Part shown: in pieces, positions 26,942 through 36,076 of the stretch
How positions within the stretch are numbered: position 1 is the first letter of the stretch
Layout: each line of letters begins with the position of its first letter
DNA from: BMS3ABIN04 sp964553325
GTDB taxonomy: Bacteria; Bacteroidota; Ignavibacteria; Ignavibacteriales; Melioribacteraceae
Length of the DNA stretch: 64,000 bases
Assembly (NCBI GenBank): GCA_964553325.1
Contig: CAZKKI010000072.1
Location: 22,373 to 86,372, forward strand
Reading direction: 5' to 3'
Position numbers and translations under genes: made by a program
The notes under the pieces: model-generated
The model's input: only the letters and a program-made list of their open reading frames with translations
What the model was told of the DNA's origin: nothing
Database searches by the model: none

Positions 26942-27971
26942 GTTCTTCTTTCAAATAGTTTATATTTTTAATGGTAGATGGATCTTGTTTTCTCAATACG
27001 GCCAAATAATACGAAATCCAATCGCCGGTGTAAATCAAATCCAACATTCTCAAACCATAGTCGTTTTCTTTGCTTTGAAGATTAATAATTTCAATATCAA
27101 GTTTTTTAAGTATCGTGCTCACAATATCGAACCGCAGCTTTATTCTTTCGTGATATTCAATATCCGATATGTAAAAAACCTTAACGGGAAATTTCGATTC
27201 TTCGTAAGTTTCCCATCCGATAATTTCGTTGTGGTTCATTTCCGGAATCACATTGTGAAACGAATGAACTTTCGAATTCTCATTAAACTGTCCTTTCAAT
27301 CTTAAACCGACTCCGGATGTGTACGAATCGGCACTATAAATAACGGGTATAAAACCTATTAATGATTTTGCAATGTTCAGTGCAAAATTTTTCTCTTCGC
27401 TTGAAAAAGCTTCAGCTTTTCTTTTTAACAATTCCACCGATTCGTTTATTAAATTTTTCTGTTGGCCAATCAATTTGAGTATTTCAAAGATTTTAATCAA
27501 TGTAAAAATTGATAACCAAAACGCAAAACGCGGTTGGAACCCTTTCTGCAGAAAAACAACACTCGAATTGTTCCGTGCCGCAAATTCACCTAAACTACCG
27601 CCGGTAGTGATGCATATTATCTGTGCTTTTCTTTTTTGTGCTTCTTTTGCGGCGGAAAGTGTTTCTTCGGTATTACCCGAATATGAGGAAGCGATAACCA
27701 AAGTGTTTTCGTTTACGAAAGCGGGTAAAATATAATTTCGGTTTACAAAAAATGGCAGCGGAAGTGTACGCCCGAACATATTAGCAAACACATCTCCGCT
27801 TATTGCCGAACCGCCCAAACCGGTAAGAACAATATTTTTTATTTTGTTTACGTCGATTTTTGTTAAGTCGTAATTATTTTGCGAAGCGTAAATTATTTGT
27901 TCGTAGGAATTTTTAAGTACATCGAATTGATTTTGCGGATCGTAGTTTTCTACAAAGTCGGATATTTTCAA
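26928..27971 (-). CDS. Bifunctional phosphoglucose/phosphomannose isomerase
   Basis: Interconverts glucose-6-phosphate or mannose-6-phosphate with fructose-6-phosphate. At 347 residues it fits the archaeal/bacterial PGI-PMI family rather than the 550-residue PGI. Seen are the SIS-domain phosphate loop NIVLTGLGGSAISGDV, VIASSYSGNTEETL, a second GGSLGEFA loop, and the catalytic Glu and His candidates in HNVIPEMNHNEIIGWE. It starts with TTG but has an excellent GGAGGA site. It ends inside the start of the protease/Omp85 gene. Confidence 0.92.
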   Translation of the reverse strand: MKISDFVENYDPQNQFDVLKNSYEQIIYASQNNYDLTKIDVNKIKNIVLTGLGGSAISGDVFANMFGRTLPLPFFVNRNYILPAFVNENTLVIASSYSGNTEETLSAAKEAQKRKAQIICITTGGSLGEFAARNNSSVVFLQKGFQPRFAFWLSIFTLIKIFEILKLIGQQKNLINESVELLKRKAEAFSSEEKNFALNIAKSLIGFIPVIYSADSYTSGVGLRLKGQFNENSKVHSFHNVIPEMNHNEIIGWETYEESKFPVKVFYISDIEYHERIKLRFDIVSTILKKLDIEIINLQSKENDYGLRMLDLIYTGDWISYYLAVLRKQDPSTIKNINYLKEELAKR

Positions 27972-27973
27972 AA

Positions 27974-29731
27974 TTATTCCTCCAGTAAGTTTTCAATTTC
28001 ATCCATTAAATGATTATTATAAAATTCGTAAACTCTTTCTTTAATTTCCCTTTCGGTTTTCATTTGTAAGCAATCTTGCGCCAATTGTTTTGCATCTTCG
28101 TACCTTATCGAACGAATTACTTTTTTAATCCGCAGCAACGCTGAAGCCGAAACGCTTAAAGCGTCTAATCCCAAACCGATTAAAAGCGGAGCGGCTAAAA
28201 GATCGGCGGCCATTTCGCCGCAAATGCTTACAAAGATATTTCCTTTTTTCCCTTCGCGTATTATATAATCGAGTGCTTTTACAACTGCGGGATGAAACTC
28301 TTGATATTGCTCGGATACGTTTTCATTACCTCTGTCAACCGCAAGAATGTATTGAATCAAATCATTTGTTCCGATGCTGAAAAAGTCGACTTCTTCCGCA
28401 AATTCTTTACTTAAAACGGCTGCGGAAGGCACTTCAACCATTATTCCCAATTCTAGATCTTTATCAAATTGTTTACCCTCTTTAGTAAGCTCTGTTTTAC
28501 ATTCTTCTAGAATTTCTTTCGTCTTTCTTACTTCTTCAATAGAAGTTATCATCGGAATCATAATTTTTACATTTTTAAAAGTGGAAGCCCTCAGCAATGC
28601 ACGAAGTTGTGTTTTAAAAAGCTCAACATTATCCAAAAGGAAACGGATTCCGCGCCAACCTAAAAACGGATTCGGTTCTTTTATATCGAGCGGGAAAAAT
28701 TTATCTCCTCCGATATCAAACGTTCTGATTACAACGGAATGCGGATAGAGTTTTTCCGCAATTTTCAAATACATTTGATATTGTTCGTCTTCATCGGGGA
28801 AAGAATCGGCTACCTCGAAAATCTGCTCGGTTCTAACCAATCCAATTCCTTCCGACCCATTTTGAATAACAAAATCCAATTCTTCCGTTAAATCCAAATT
28901 CGACTGGAGTAATATTTTTTTACCGTCAAGTGTAATAGCCGGTTCGTTTTTTAACTTTGCCAGTTCGGAATCGAGTTCATTAAGTCTTTTTATTTTTTCG
29001 CGGTATTCGGCAAGTTGGTTTTCATCCGGATTAACGATTACCCTTCCGTGAATACCGTCGAGTATTAAAACATCTCCGTTTTTAATATTTTCCGTTGCAT
29101 CGTGAACACCTACAACAGCCGGAATATTTAAGGAACGGGCAACAATTGCCGCATGGGAAGTCAATCCGCCAAAGTTAGTTACGTAACCTTTAACATTTAC
29201 GCGGGTGAATAAAACCGTATCCGCGGGAGTAATTACATCGGTAACAACAATTACATCCGATTCTATTCGCGAAACCCATTTTTTCTTACGCAAATTTCTG
29301 ATTATTCTGTTTTTTATATCTTCGATATCGTGCGAACGTTCTTTCATGTAAGGTTCGGACGATTCACTCATTATTTTCTGATATTTCGAAATTTCATCGT
29401 TAACAACGTATTCCGGACTCAGTTTCTCGTTTTCAATTCTCTTCACAATATTTTCGATTAAGACGGGATCATCCAAAATCATCAATTGGGCTTCAAAAAT
29501 TCCGGCTCGTTTATCCCCCATTTTATCGATGGCTAAACCGAATATTTTCTTCAGTTCCTTTTTCGATTTTTGGAGAGCCTCTTTCAAATTTTTAACGGCT
29601 GTTTCCGTATCGGTTACGGTTTCCTTAGATACAAGTTCTTTATCTTTCTTATAAAGATAGGCTTTGGCAATAGCAATGCCCGGCGCAGCCGGAATTCCGC
29701 TTAATACGTTTTTCTTACCCGATTCTTTCAT
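27974..29731 (-). CDS. ptsI: PTS enzyme I (phosphoenolpyruvate-protein phosphotransferase)
   Basis: Takes phosphate from PEP and hands it to HPr. The 585-residue length is normal. The phosphorylated His is in GGLTSHAAIVARSLN (His193). The PEP-binding barrel shows GIGLVRTEQIFE, VVIRTFDIGGDKF, NPFLGWRGIRF and the C-terminal ICGEMAAD with the active-site Cys. Its ATG overlaps the HPr stop as ATGA. No sugar-specific enzyme II is in the window, so the pair may serve regulation, or transport by a permease encoded elsewhere. Confidence 0.95.
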   Translation of the reverse strand: MKESGKKNVLSGIPAAPGIAIAKAYLYKKDKELVSKETVTDTETAVKNLKEALQKSKKELKKIFGLAIDKMGDKRAGIFEAQLMILDDPVLIENIVKRIENEKLSPEYVVNDEISKYQKIMSESSEPYMKERSHDIEDIKNRIIRNLRKKKWVSRIESDVIVVTDVITPADTVLFTRVNVKGYVTNFGGLTSHAAIVARSLNIPAVVGVHDATENIKNGDVLILDGIHGRVIVNPDENQLAEYREKIKRLNELDSELAKLKNEPAITLDGKKILLQSNLDLTEELDFVIQNGSEGIGLVRTEQIFEVADSFPDEDEQYQMYLKIAEKLYPHSVVIRTFDIGGDKFFPLDIKEPNPFLGWRGIRFLLDNVELFKTQLRALLRASTFKNVKIMIPMITSIEEVRKTKEILEECKTELTKEGKQFDKDLELGIMVEVPSAAVLSKEFAEEVDFFSIGTNDLIQYILAVDRGNENVSEQYQEFHPAVVKALDYIIREGKKGNIFVSICGEMAADLLAAPLLIGLGLDALSVSASALLRIKKVIRSIRYEDAKQLAQDCLQMKTEREIKERVYEFYNNHLMDEIENLLEE

Positions 29732-29994
29732 AATTCCCCGAAACCTTCTTCGAAATATTTAACAATTTCTTCCGCCGCTTCTTTTTCGTCTTCTCCGTCG
29801 AAAACCAATGTAAGTTCCGAACCTTTTTCGGCAGCAAGCGTCATTACCCCGATAATACTTTTGCCGTTGATTTTTAAGCCGTCTTTATAGATATAAAAAT
29901 CACTTTTATACTTTGCGGCAATTTTTACTATTGTTGCCGCGGGTCGTGTATGCAACCCGGCATTATTTATAATTTTAACTTTCTTTTCAATCAT
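29728..29994 (-). CDS. ptsH: HPr phosphocarrier protein
   Basis: An 88-residue HPr with the phosphorylated histidine in NNAGLHTRPAATIV (His15). The regulatory serine is in GKSIIGVMTLAA (Ser46), so both the PEP-dependent site and the HPr-kinase site are present. It relays phosphate from enzyme I, encoded immediately downstream. It begins with TAATG, sharing one base with the polyprenyl synthase stop. Confidence 0.94.
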   Translation of the reverse strand: MIEKKVKIINNAGLHTRPAATIVKIAAKYKSDFYIYKDGLKINGKSIIGVMTLAAEKGSELTLVFDGEDEKEAAEEIVKYFEEGFGEL

Positions 29995-30986
29995 TAGTAA
30001 TTTCTTTTTAATAGAAAATTAGCAAACCACATTAAAAATTCTTTCGCATTTTTATCTTTAACGAATTCAACCGATTTAAGTGCGGATTTTGTATATCGTT
30101 CAATTTCTCTTCGTGCATCCGACGTAACGTTCAAATTCAAAAAGATTTTTTTATATGATGGTATTTCGTTTTTCGGGATTCCTTTGTTCTTTAACAATTT
30201 CATCAATTTGCTTTTCTCTTTACCTTCGGCTTTTTCCAAAGCTCTGAGGAGGAGGTAAGTTTTTTTCCCTTCAATCAAATCACCACCGAGCGCCTTGCCG
30301 AACTTTTTTTCATCACCGAAAAGATCGAGATAATCATCTTGAATTTGAAACGCCATGCCGAGATTCAATCCGAATTTTTCCAACGATTTTATTTCATCTT
30401 CAGTTCCGCCCCCCAATCTTGCACCAATCGAACAACACATTGAAAGTAAAGATGCTGTTTTTTTCTTAATCATTTTTTTATAATCTTTAATCGAAACATC
30501 TGGCATTTCCTCGTAAAGTTCATCCAAACTTTGACCTTCGCAGACTTCTATTATTCCTTGCGTGAAATTATCAAATACTTTATCGCAATCGTTGTTACAA
30601 TCTTTTAATAGACTTTTATACGCGTAAGCTATTAAATTATCGCCGGTTAAAATTGCGGTGGAAAGATTATATTTAATGTGTACCGTTGTTTTTCCCCTTC
30701 GCTTATCAGCGTGATCCATAATATCGTCGTGCACCAAAGTAAAATTATGCAAAAGTTCAACTGCAATTGCTGCATTATAAACATCGGAAAACTTTCCGCC
30801 TACCGCAAGCGAGGAAACCAATACACTGAACGGTCTAAGCCGTTTACCTCCGCTTTCCACAATATAAGCGCTTGGTTCGTATAGCGATTCCGGTTTTTTA
30901 CCGGTGAACAGTTTAGCAAATTTTTTATTTAATTTGTTTATTTCTTTGTCGTAAATTTTGTGAAAACTATTGGTAGTCGGTTTCAA
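29994..30986 (-). CDS. Polyprenyl (geranylgeranyl-type) diphosphate synthase
   Basis: Condenses isopentenyl diphosphate onto allylic diphosphates to make isoprenoid chains. The first Asp-rich motif is HDDIMDHADKRRG, the second QIQDDYLDLFGD; GGKRLRP binds IPP. The 330-residue length suits farnesyl, geranylgeranyl or longer chain makers, and I cannot set the chain length. The TTG start overlaps the stop of the IPP isomerase gene as TTGA; the pairing supplies the isomerised substrate. Quinone side chains and undecaprenyl precursors are the likely sinks. Confidence 0.92.
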   Translation of the reverse strand: MKPTTNSFHKIYDKEINKLNKKFAKLFTGKKPESLYEPSAYIVESGGKRLRPFSVLVSSLAVGGKFSDVYNAAIAVELLHNFTLVHDDIMDHADKRRGKTTVHIKYNLSTAILTGDNLIAYAYKSLLKDCNNDCDKVFDNFTQGIIEVCEGQSLDELYEEMPDVSIKDYKKMIKKKTASLLSMCCSIGARLGGGTEDEIKSLEKFGLNLGMAFQIQDDYLDLFGDEKKFGKALGGDLIEGKKTYLLLRALEKAEGKEKSKLMKLLKNKGIPKNEIPSYKKIFLNLNVTSDARREIERYTKSALKSVEFVKDKNAKEFLMWFANFLLKRNY

Positions 30987-32017
30987 AACAGTTCCTTTTT
31001 CAAAATTAGTTTAGATTTATTAAATTCGTCGAGTGTATGCGCGCCGGTCAAAAACATAATTTGTTTTACAATTTCGAACCAACCGGAAATTAAATTTTTC
31101 ACACTTTCCGCTCCGTTATTAATTAAAGTTTGAAGCAATATTTTGGCGGAAGCAGTAAAATCGGCTCCAAGCGCCAGAGCTTTTGCAATATCCGTTCCGT
31201 TATTGATTCCACCGGATGCGATTAAAATAAAGTCGTAATCGGATTTAAGTTTACGCACTTTACGAATGCAATAAGACGTCGGCAATCCCCAATCCCAAAA
31301 CTCGGATTTACTTTTGCCGTTTCTCAAAATTTCTATAGCCGCCCAACTTGTTCCTCCGGCGCCGGCAACATCAATTCCTTTTACACCTCTTTCAAGCAAT
31401 TCTCTAGCTGCTTTTTTACCTATACCGGCACCGACTTCTTTAACAATGACGGGAATATCAATAATGTCTATCAACTTTTTTAAATTGCCAAGGAAATTGG
31501 TAAAATCGGGCTTTCCTTCTTTTTGCATCAATTCTTGAAGAGGATTAAGATGAATAATCAAACCGTCGGCTTCTACCAAATCTATAATTTTTTCAATATC
31601 CGAGGAGTTAAATTCGTTAGAAATTTCCGAAGCTCCTATGTTTGCCAATACCGGAACATCAGCCGCATTTTTTCTTATAACCTTGTACGAATTATGAAAA
31701 TCGCTGTTTTCCAACGCTTGGCGTTGGCTTCCTATTCCTATCGGAATGTTCAAATCATTTGCGACGGAGGCGAGTTCGGCATTAATTCCGGTTGCTTTAT
31801 CCGTTCCGCCCGTCATACTTGAAATCATAAACGGAAAATTTATCTTCTTACCGAAAAATTCCACCGAGAGATCTATCTTATTAATATCGACATCGGTTAC
31901 AGCATAATGTATAAAATCGTATCTTTCAAACCCCGTGGTTTTATTAACGAAATCCACTTTTTCGTTCATAACCAAATGCAAATGATCGTCTTTTCTGTTC
32001 GAGGTTTCCGATGCCAT
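30983..32017 (-). CDS. fni: Type 2 isopentenyl-diphosphate delta-isomerase
   Basis: An FMN- and NADPH-dependent enzyme that interconverts IPP and DMAPP. The ATG at 32017 gives about 344 residues beginning ASETSNRKDDHLHL, which is the family's conserved N-terminus (RKxDH); reading further upstream adds a hydrophobic stretch not seen in the family. Other marks are PFMISSMTGGTDKAT, GIGSQRQALEN, HLNPLQELMQKEG, GVKGIDVAGAGGTSWA and ASGGINNGTDIAKALALGAD. It is the first gene of the eight-gene string that runs to 22276. Confidence 0.94.
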   Translation of the reverse strand: MASETSNRKDDHLHLVMNEKVDFVNKTTGFERYDFIHYAVTDVDINKIDLSVEFFGKKINFPFMISSMTGGTDKATGINAELASVANDLNIPIGIGSQRQALENSDFHNSYKVIRKNAADVPVLANIGASEISNEFNSSDIEKIIDLVEADGLIIHLNPLQELMQKEGKPDFTNFLGNLKKLIDIIDIPVIVKEVGAGIGKKAARELLERGVKGIDVAGAGGTSWAAIEILRNGKSKSEFWDWGLPTSYCIRKVRKLKSDYDFILIASGGINNGTDIAKALALGADFTASAKILLQTLINNGAESVKNLISGWFEIVKQIMFLTGAHTLDEFNKSKLILKKELF

Positions 32018-32413
32018 GTTGTTAATTTTAATAGAGTAAATAATTAAAATATTGGGAATCAAAATAAAAAAATTATGTAAATATTCATAGAATCGATGTA
32101 GGAATGATTTGACATGCTCCGGCAAACTATTGTATAGGATAAAACTATAACGTTACATTCCGTACGGTTTTCGGAATTATTTTTGAAAGTAGAATTGCTT
32201 TATTGGCACACATCGCATAGATTTTTTCATAATACGATTCCGGTACAATCTACACATTAATCAAACGGTAACTTCTTCACTGCGTTCACAGAAACTACAA
32301 ATTCGAACGTACGTTAAAATATGTACGGAACTATTAAAATTTTCGTTGTAAGACTTACGGGGAAAAATAATTGTTCCCTTGCTTTAATTTGAAATTTGTG
32401 CACTCAAATTAAA
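32018..32413. other. Non-coding interval upstream of fni
   Basis: A 396-base AT-rich interval between the start of fni and the end of ftcD, both on the minus strand. It should contain the fni operon promoter. On the plus strand TTGACA (32109-32114) and TATAGG (32133-32138) are spaced by 18 bases and look like a sigma-70 promoter, but no plus-strand gene follows it. I found no tRNA, riboswitch or convincing hairpin, and no open frame with family character. Confidence 0.4.
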
Positions 32414-34246
32414 TCAACTTATTCTGCTTTCCACTTTCGACAAAACTTTTTCCACCGAAACTTTGGCTTCTTTTTCCAATTTTTCGCACTTCTCTTTCAT
32501 TTCCTTGACAAACTCCTCGTCGGAAATATCCTTGAGATTAATCAGAACATTATAAATACCGCCTTTTACGCCTGTGTATGCAATTTGAGCTCCAACTCCG
32601 ACATCCGTAATAGAATTCGGATTTCCATATTCAACAACGGTTTCCGCAATTTTAATTGCTTCAAGACTTTGAATTGCTGTATTGAGCGGAACCATAACCG
32701 CTTGTTTCAATCCATCCAACATTGCTCTTTCGCGAGTGCGTTTTTGTTCTTCGGTTTTTGCCGGAAGACGTTTTGCATCCATGAAAGCGTTAAAAGCGTT
32801 CGTATCGTCGTCGATTGCTTTAACAAGTTTGTTTTTTATATCTTGTGCTTTATCGGCCGCTTCGTTAAGAATATCGTCCACCTTTTCACTTCCACGTTTG
32901 TTAGCCGTAAGATTGCTAACCATACTCGAAAGAGATGCTCCCAATGCTCCCGCCAAAGCTGCAATAGAACCACCACCCGGAGCAGGCGATTCCCTCGATA
33001 CTTCGTCGATAAAATCATTTAATTTCAATTCAACCAAATCGTCTTTATGGAATTTCGGCAAACCCAAAACTCTTTCTTCAATAATAAAATCCGATACATC
33101 ACGCAAACCGAGAGATTGTACGGCTGTTTCCAAAATATCTTTTACGGGTATTCCGGTCGATCGACCTTGTTTTTTCAAGTAAAATTTTCCCGTTTCCAAA
33201 AGCGCAGGGTACGGAACGAGTCCGACAATCTCGCTACCGGTTACAACGAGTCCCCTTTCCGCAGCTAATTTTCTGGTTTCTTCCAAAACATGGTGCATCG
33301 AAGTAACTTTGTAATTTGTTAAATTTATGGAAATTTGAGCCCTGTCATATTCTTTAACTAACCAGCCTATCGCTTTACAATATTTGAATTTACCTTTTTT
33401 CTTTACAGATTTTCCTTCGGGTTTATCTGGGTCTATTCCGTTTAATTTCAGAAGTTCTACGAGGTCGTAATTGTGAACGTTTTTACAATGATCAATTGTT
33501 TCACGCATCGTTTTTCCCACAAAATCACACTCTCCGCACGGATATTCGCCTTCTTTATATTTGAGGATATTCGGCGATTTATAGTAAAACGGTTTTGAAA
33601 CGGGTCGTCTTGCCGATCTTCCTTTTTCCCTAAGTTCGAATGCTATATCCGTTGCGTGAAGTTTTTCCCTTGTATTCAAACTTATATTGTATGCAATTAA
33701 AAATTCACGTACACCGATTACCGTTGCTCCCGCTTTCGGATTAAATTCGGCCGGACCGTAGTCGGGTTTCCATTCGGGCTTTTTCAGTTTTTCAGGTAAT
33801 GCTTCGTATTCGCCTTGTCTTATGAAAGCTAAGTTTTCCCTTTCCGGAGAAGTTGCCGATTTTTCATATAAATAAACCGGAATCTTCAACTCTTCGCCAA
33901 CGCGCTTCGCAACTTCTTTGGAAATTTCGATACATTCTTCCGTCGTAACACCGCTCACCGGAACAAAAGGACACACATCCGTTGCTCCCATCCTTGGATG
34001 CGACCCGTGATGTTTGCTCATATCTATTAATTCCGACGCTTTCTTAATTGCATTGAATGCAGCTTCTTTTACACCTTCCGGATTCCCGATAAAAGTTACA
34101 ACTGTTCTGTTCATATCGGCGCCGGGATCAACATCCAATAATTTTACTCCTTCCACTTTTTCAATTTCGTCGGTAATCTGCTTGATGATATTCATATTTC
34201 TCCCTTCGGAGAAATTCGGTACACATTCGATTAATTTTTCGTGCAT
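32414..34246 (-). CDS. ftcD: Bifunctional formimidoyltransferase-cyclodeaminase with zinc-finger-like insert
   Basis: A 610-residue fusion used in histidine breakdown. The N-terminal formimidoyltransferase part (1-215 and about 290-400: LIECVPNFSEGRN; KHHGSHPRMGATDVCPF) moves the formimino group from formiminoglutamate to tetrahydrofolate. The C-terminal cyclodeaminase part (about 415-610: SPAPGGGSIAALAGALGASL) makes methenyl-THF and ammonia. Between the transferase subdomains, residues 225-285 form an insert with CGEC...DHCKNVH, that is C-x2-C-x12-H-x4-H (Cys237, Cys240, His253, His258), a classic zinc-finger spacing. The other histidine-degradation genes are not nearby. Confidence 0.92.
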   Translation of the reverse strand: MHEKLIECVPNFSEGRNMNIIKQITDEIEKVEGVKLLDVDPGADMNRTVVTFIGNPEGVKEAAFNAIKKASELIDMSKHHGSHPRMGATDVCPFVPVSGVTTEECIEISKEVAKRVGEELKIPVYLYEKSATSPERENLAFIRQGEYEALPEKLKKPEWKPDYGPAEFNPKAGATVIGVREFLIAYNISLNTREKLHATDIAFELREKGRSARRPVSKPFYYKSPNILKYKEGEYPCGECDFVGKTMRETIDHCKNVHNYDLVELLKLNGIDPDKPEGKSVKKKGKFKYCKAIGWLVKEYDRAQISINLTNYKVTSMHHVLEETRKLAAERGLVVTGSEIVGLVPYPALLETGKFYLKKQGRSTGIPVKDILETAVQSLGLRDVSDFIIEERVLGLPKFHKDDLVELKLNDFIDEVSRESPAPGGGSIAALAGALGASLSSMVSNLTANKRGSEKVDDILNEAADKAQDIKNKLVKAIDDDTNAFNAFMDAKRLPAKTEEQKRTRERAMLDGLKQAVMVPLNTAIQSLEAIKIAETVVEYGNPNSITDVGVGAQIAYTGVKGGIYNVLINLKDISDEEFVKEMKEKCEKLEKEAKVSVEKVLSKVESRIS

Positions 34247-34547
34247 TTCAGCCTCAAATTTGGTGAATATAACAACTTAACGAATTTTGAAAACTATACT
34301 TTTAACTTGTTATTTGCAAGAGTAAAGAGAAAATAATTCGACATTTAAGCCAATACGGGTTTATGAATGCCGGTGTGTTATGGATTACGAATTTTTTCTC
34401 TTGTTGGCGTGGCGGAATCAGATATCTACCATTACTTAAATATTCATTCCTTTTTCGAAATAAAAATTCGTAATAGACAAACGTATTTAGATGAGAATTT
34501 ATTTTTGTAACCGAAGCAAGCAAAACTTGCCTCGGCACAATAAAATT
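34247..34547. other. Intergenic interval between ftcD and trxB
   Basis: About 300 bases. The trxB-proximal end holds a hairpin described separately. The remainder must contain the ftcD promoter on the minus strand. One 78-codon frame exists here (34302-34538, minus) but its composition is unlike the neighbours and it has no recognisable domain, so I regard it as chance. Confidence 0.4.
34511..34535 (-). terminator. Hairpin after trxB
   Basis: On the minus strand CCGAGGCAAG and CTTGCTTCGG form a ten-pair stem (one G-U pair) around TTTTG. It begins about 12 bases beyond the trxB stop. The following tract (TTACAAAAAT) is only weakly U-rich, so it may be a weak terminator or an mRNA-stabilising hairpin. 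Confidence 0.6.
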
Positions 34548-35495
34548 TTATGCTTCCACAGGTTCTTGTTTTTGTGTGTTTAAATATTCGATTGTGTTAA
34601 GAGCGGCGATTGTACCGTCGGCAACCGCCGTTGTTATTTGACGGTATTTCTTTTGAATCGAATCGCCCGCGGCATAAACTCCCTCGATATTTGTCCGGAG
34701 ATCTTCGTCTACAATAATTTCATTTCTTTCGTTTAATTTAATAACATCTTTGAATTTCTCTGTGTTGGGTACGTAACCGATTAAAATAAATACACCGTCA
34801 ATTTTCTTTTCCGTAATTTCACCGGTTTTCTTATTTATGATTTTAACCTTTTCCAATTTTTCGTCGCCAATAAATTCCGATATTTCCGATTCCATAATGA
34901 AATTTATTTTGGGATTTTCTTTTGCTTCTTTAACGGCATGAGGAAACGCTTGAAAGTGGTCGAATTGATGAACGATTGTAACCGACGAGGCATACTTCGT
35001 AAGTGCTACGGCTTCTTCAAGAGCTGAGTTACCACCGCCTACAACAATAATATCTTGTCCGGTAAAAAAATCACCGTCGCATGTTGCACAATATGAAATT
35101 CCATGTCCCTTGAATTTTTCCTCTCCCGGAACATTTAACATACGAGATCTACCACCGGAAGCAATAATAACGGCTTTTGCCGTATATGTTTCTTTGTTGT
35201 TGATTTCCACTTTCTTCGTCGAACCCGTTAATTCAATTCCGGTTACTTTTACATTTGAACGAACCGTACAACCGAAGTGTATGGCTTGGTTTTTCATCGT
35301 TCTGGCAAGTTGATATCCGTTAATACTCTCGATACCCGGATAATTCGCAATTTCGTGAGTAAGAACGGTTTGACCGCCAACGGTACCTTCGTTCAAAATT
35401 ACCGTATCGATTCGTGCTCTTGAAAGGTATATCCCGGCGGTGAGCCCCGCCGGACCACCACCGAGAATTATAACGCCAAAATCGTATTTTCTCAT
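34548..35495 (-). CDS. trxB: Thioredoxin reductase
   Basis: A 315-residue FAD enzyme that passes electrons from NADPH to thioredoxin. Visible are the FAD-binding VIILGGGPAGLTAGIYLSRA, the redox-active pair in SYCATCDGDFF, the NADPH-binding VVGGGNSALEEAVALTKYA and the final GVYAAGDSIQKKYRQ. Start supported by ATG with a GAGAG site. It is preceded by 15 bases by an atypical thioredoxin-fold gene, its likely partner. Confidence 0.95.
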   Translation of the reverse strand: MRKYDFGVIILGGGPAGLTAGIYLSRARIDTVILNEGTVGGQTVLTHEIANYPGIESINGYQLARTMKNQAIHFGCTVRSNVKVTGIELTGSTKKVEINNKETYTAKAVIIASGGRSRMLNVPGEEKFKGHGISYCATCDGDFFTGQDIIVVGGGNSALEEAVALTKYASSVTIVHQFDHFQAFPHAVKEAKENPKINFIMESEISEFIGDEKLEKVKIINKKTGEITEKKIDGVFILIGYVPNTEKFKDVIKLNERNEIIVDEDLRTNIEGVYAAGDSIQKKYRQITTAVADGTIAALNTIEYLNTQKQEPVEA

Positions 35496-35510
35496 TTTTC
35501 TCTCAACCGG

Positions 35511-35861
35511 TTATTCGTTTTTACCAAATTCACTATCTAAAATTGAAGTTACTTGTTCCATGTTTTGAATGCTACTTGTGGCTTTAACAACCTTGCCGTT
35601 TTTGTAATAAACGGTAAAAGGTAAACCCGTAAACGAACGGCATTCGGGTAAATTTCTAATTACGTGAGCTGCCGGAATATCGAACTCCATATCGGCAAAT
35701 TTCACATGGGTGTATTCACCTTCCAACTCTTCCATAATTTCGTAAACCGGTACGCACATGGGACCCATTCTTCCGCAACAAATCATTACGTTTTCGTTAT
35801 TTTGTAAAATTTCATTGAATTGTTCTTCCGATGTAATGTGAGTTAGATTGGTCTGTAACAT
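35511..35861 (-). CDS. Atypical thioredoxin-fold protein lacking the CxxC pair
   Basis: A 116-residue protein with a thioredoxin-like layout (central GLPFTVYYKNGKVVKATSSI matches the cis-Pro strand and following hairpin). The usual WCGPC is replaced by CCGRMGPMCVPVY: Cys28-Cys29 precede, and GPMC puts Cys36 at the second position while Gly33 takes the first. A further Cys lies in LPECRSF. It is the first gene of a pair with trxB, so I infer it is a reductase substrate that uses a different cysteine geometry. I recall similar proteins beside trxB in other anaerobes, but cannot check this here. Confidence 0.75.
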   Translation of the reverse strand: MLQTNLTHITSEEQFNEILQNNENVMICCGRMGPMCVPVYEIMEELEGEYTHVKFADMEFDIPAAHVIRNLPECRSFTGLPFTVYYKNGKVVKATSSIQNMEQVTSILDSEFGKNE

Positions 35862-36076
35862 ATTTCTCCCTTATTTTATATTGTAAAAGAATTCAAATAA
35901 GTTTGATGCTTTCCGCTCTTAAAAGTTTCAACTACGGAATGAAGTTTTTAACTCTTTTTTAAGCTTTGCAAAAACCGAAATCGTTTTACGAATAGAGATG
36001 AAATTACGACAATCGAAAATTTGTTCGGCAGTTTTGTTATATTTTGAAATTAAAAAGAACAACTTTCGGAACGCGA

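Noticed and set aside
31983..32125. N-terminal extension of fni reading from 32125
   Set aside because: The added residues are not part of the family; the ATG at 32017 restores the conserved N-terminus.
34302..34538. A 78-codon frame on the minus strand between ftcD and trxB
   Set aside because: No recognisable domain, composition unlike the neighbours and it overlaps the trxB hairpin; treated as chance.
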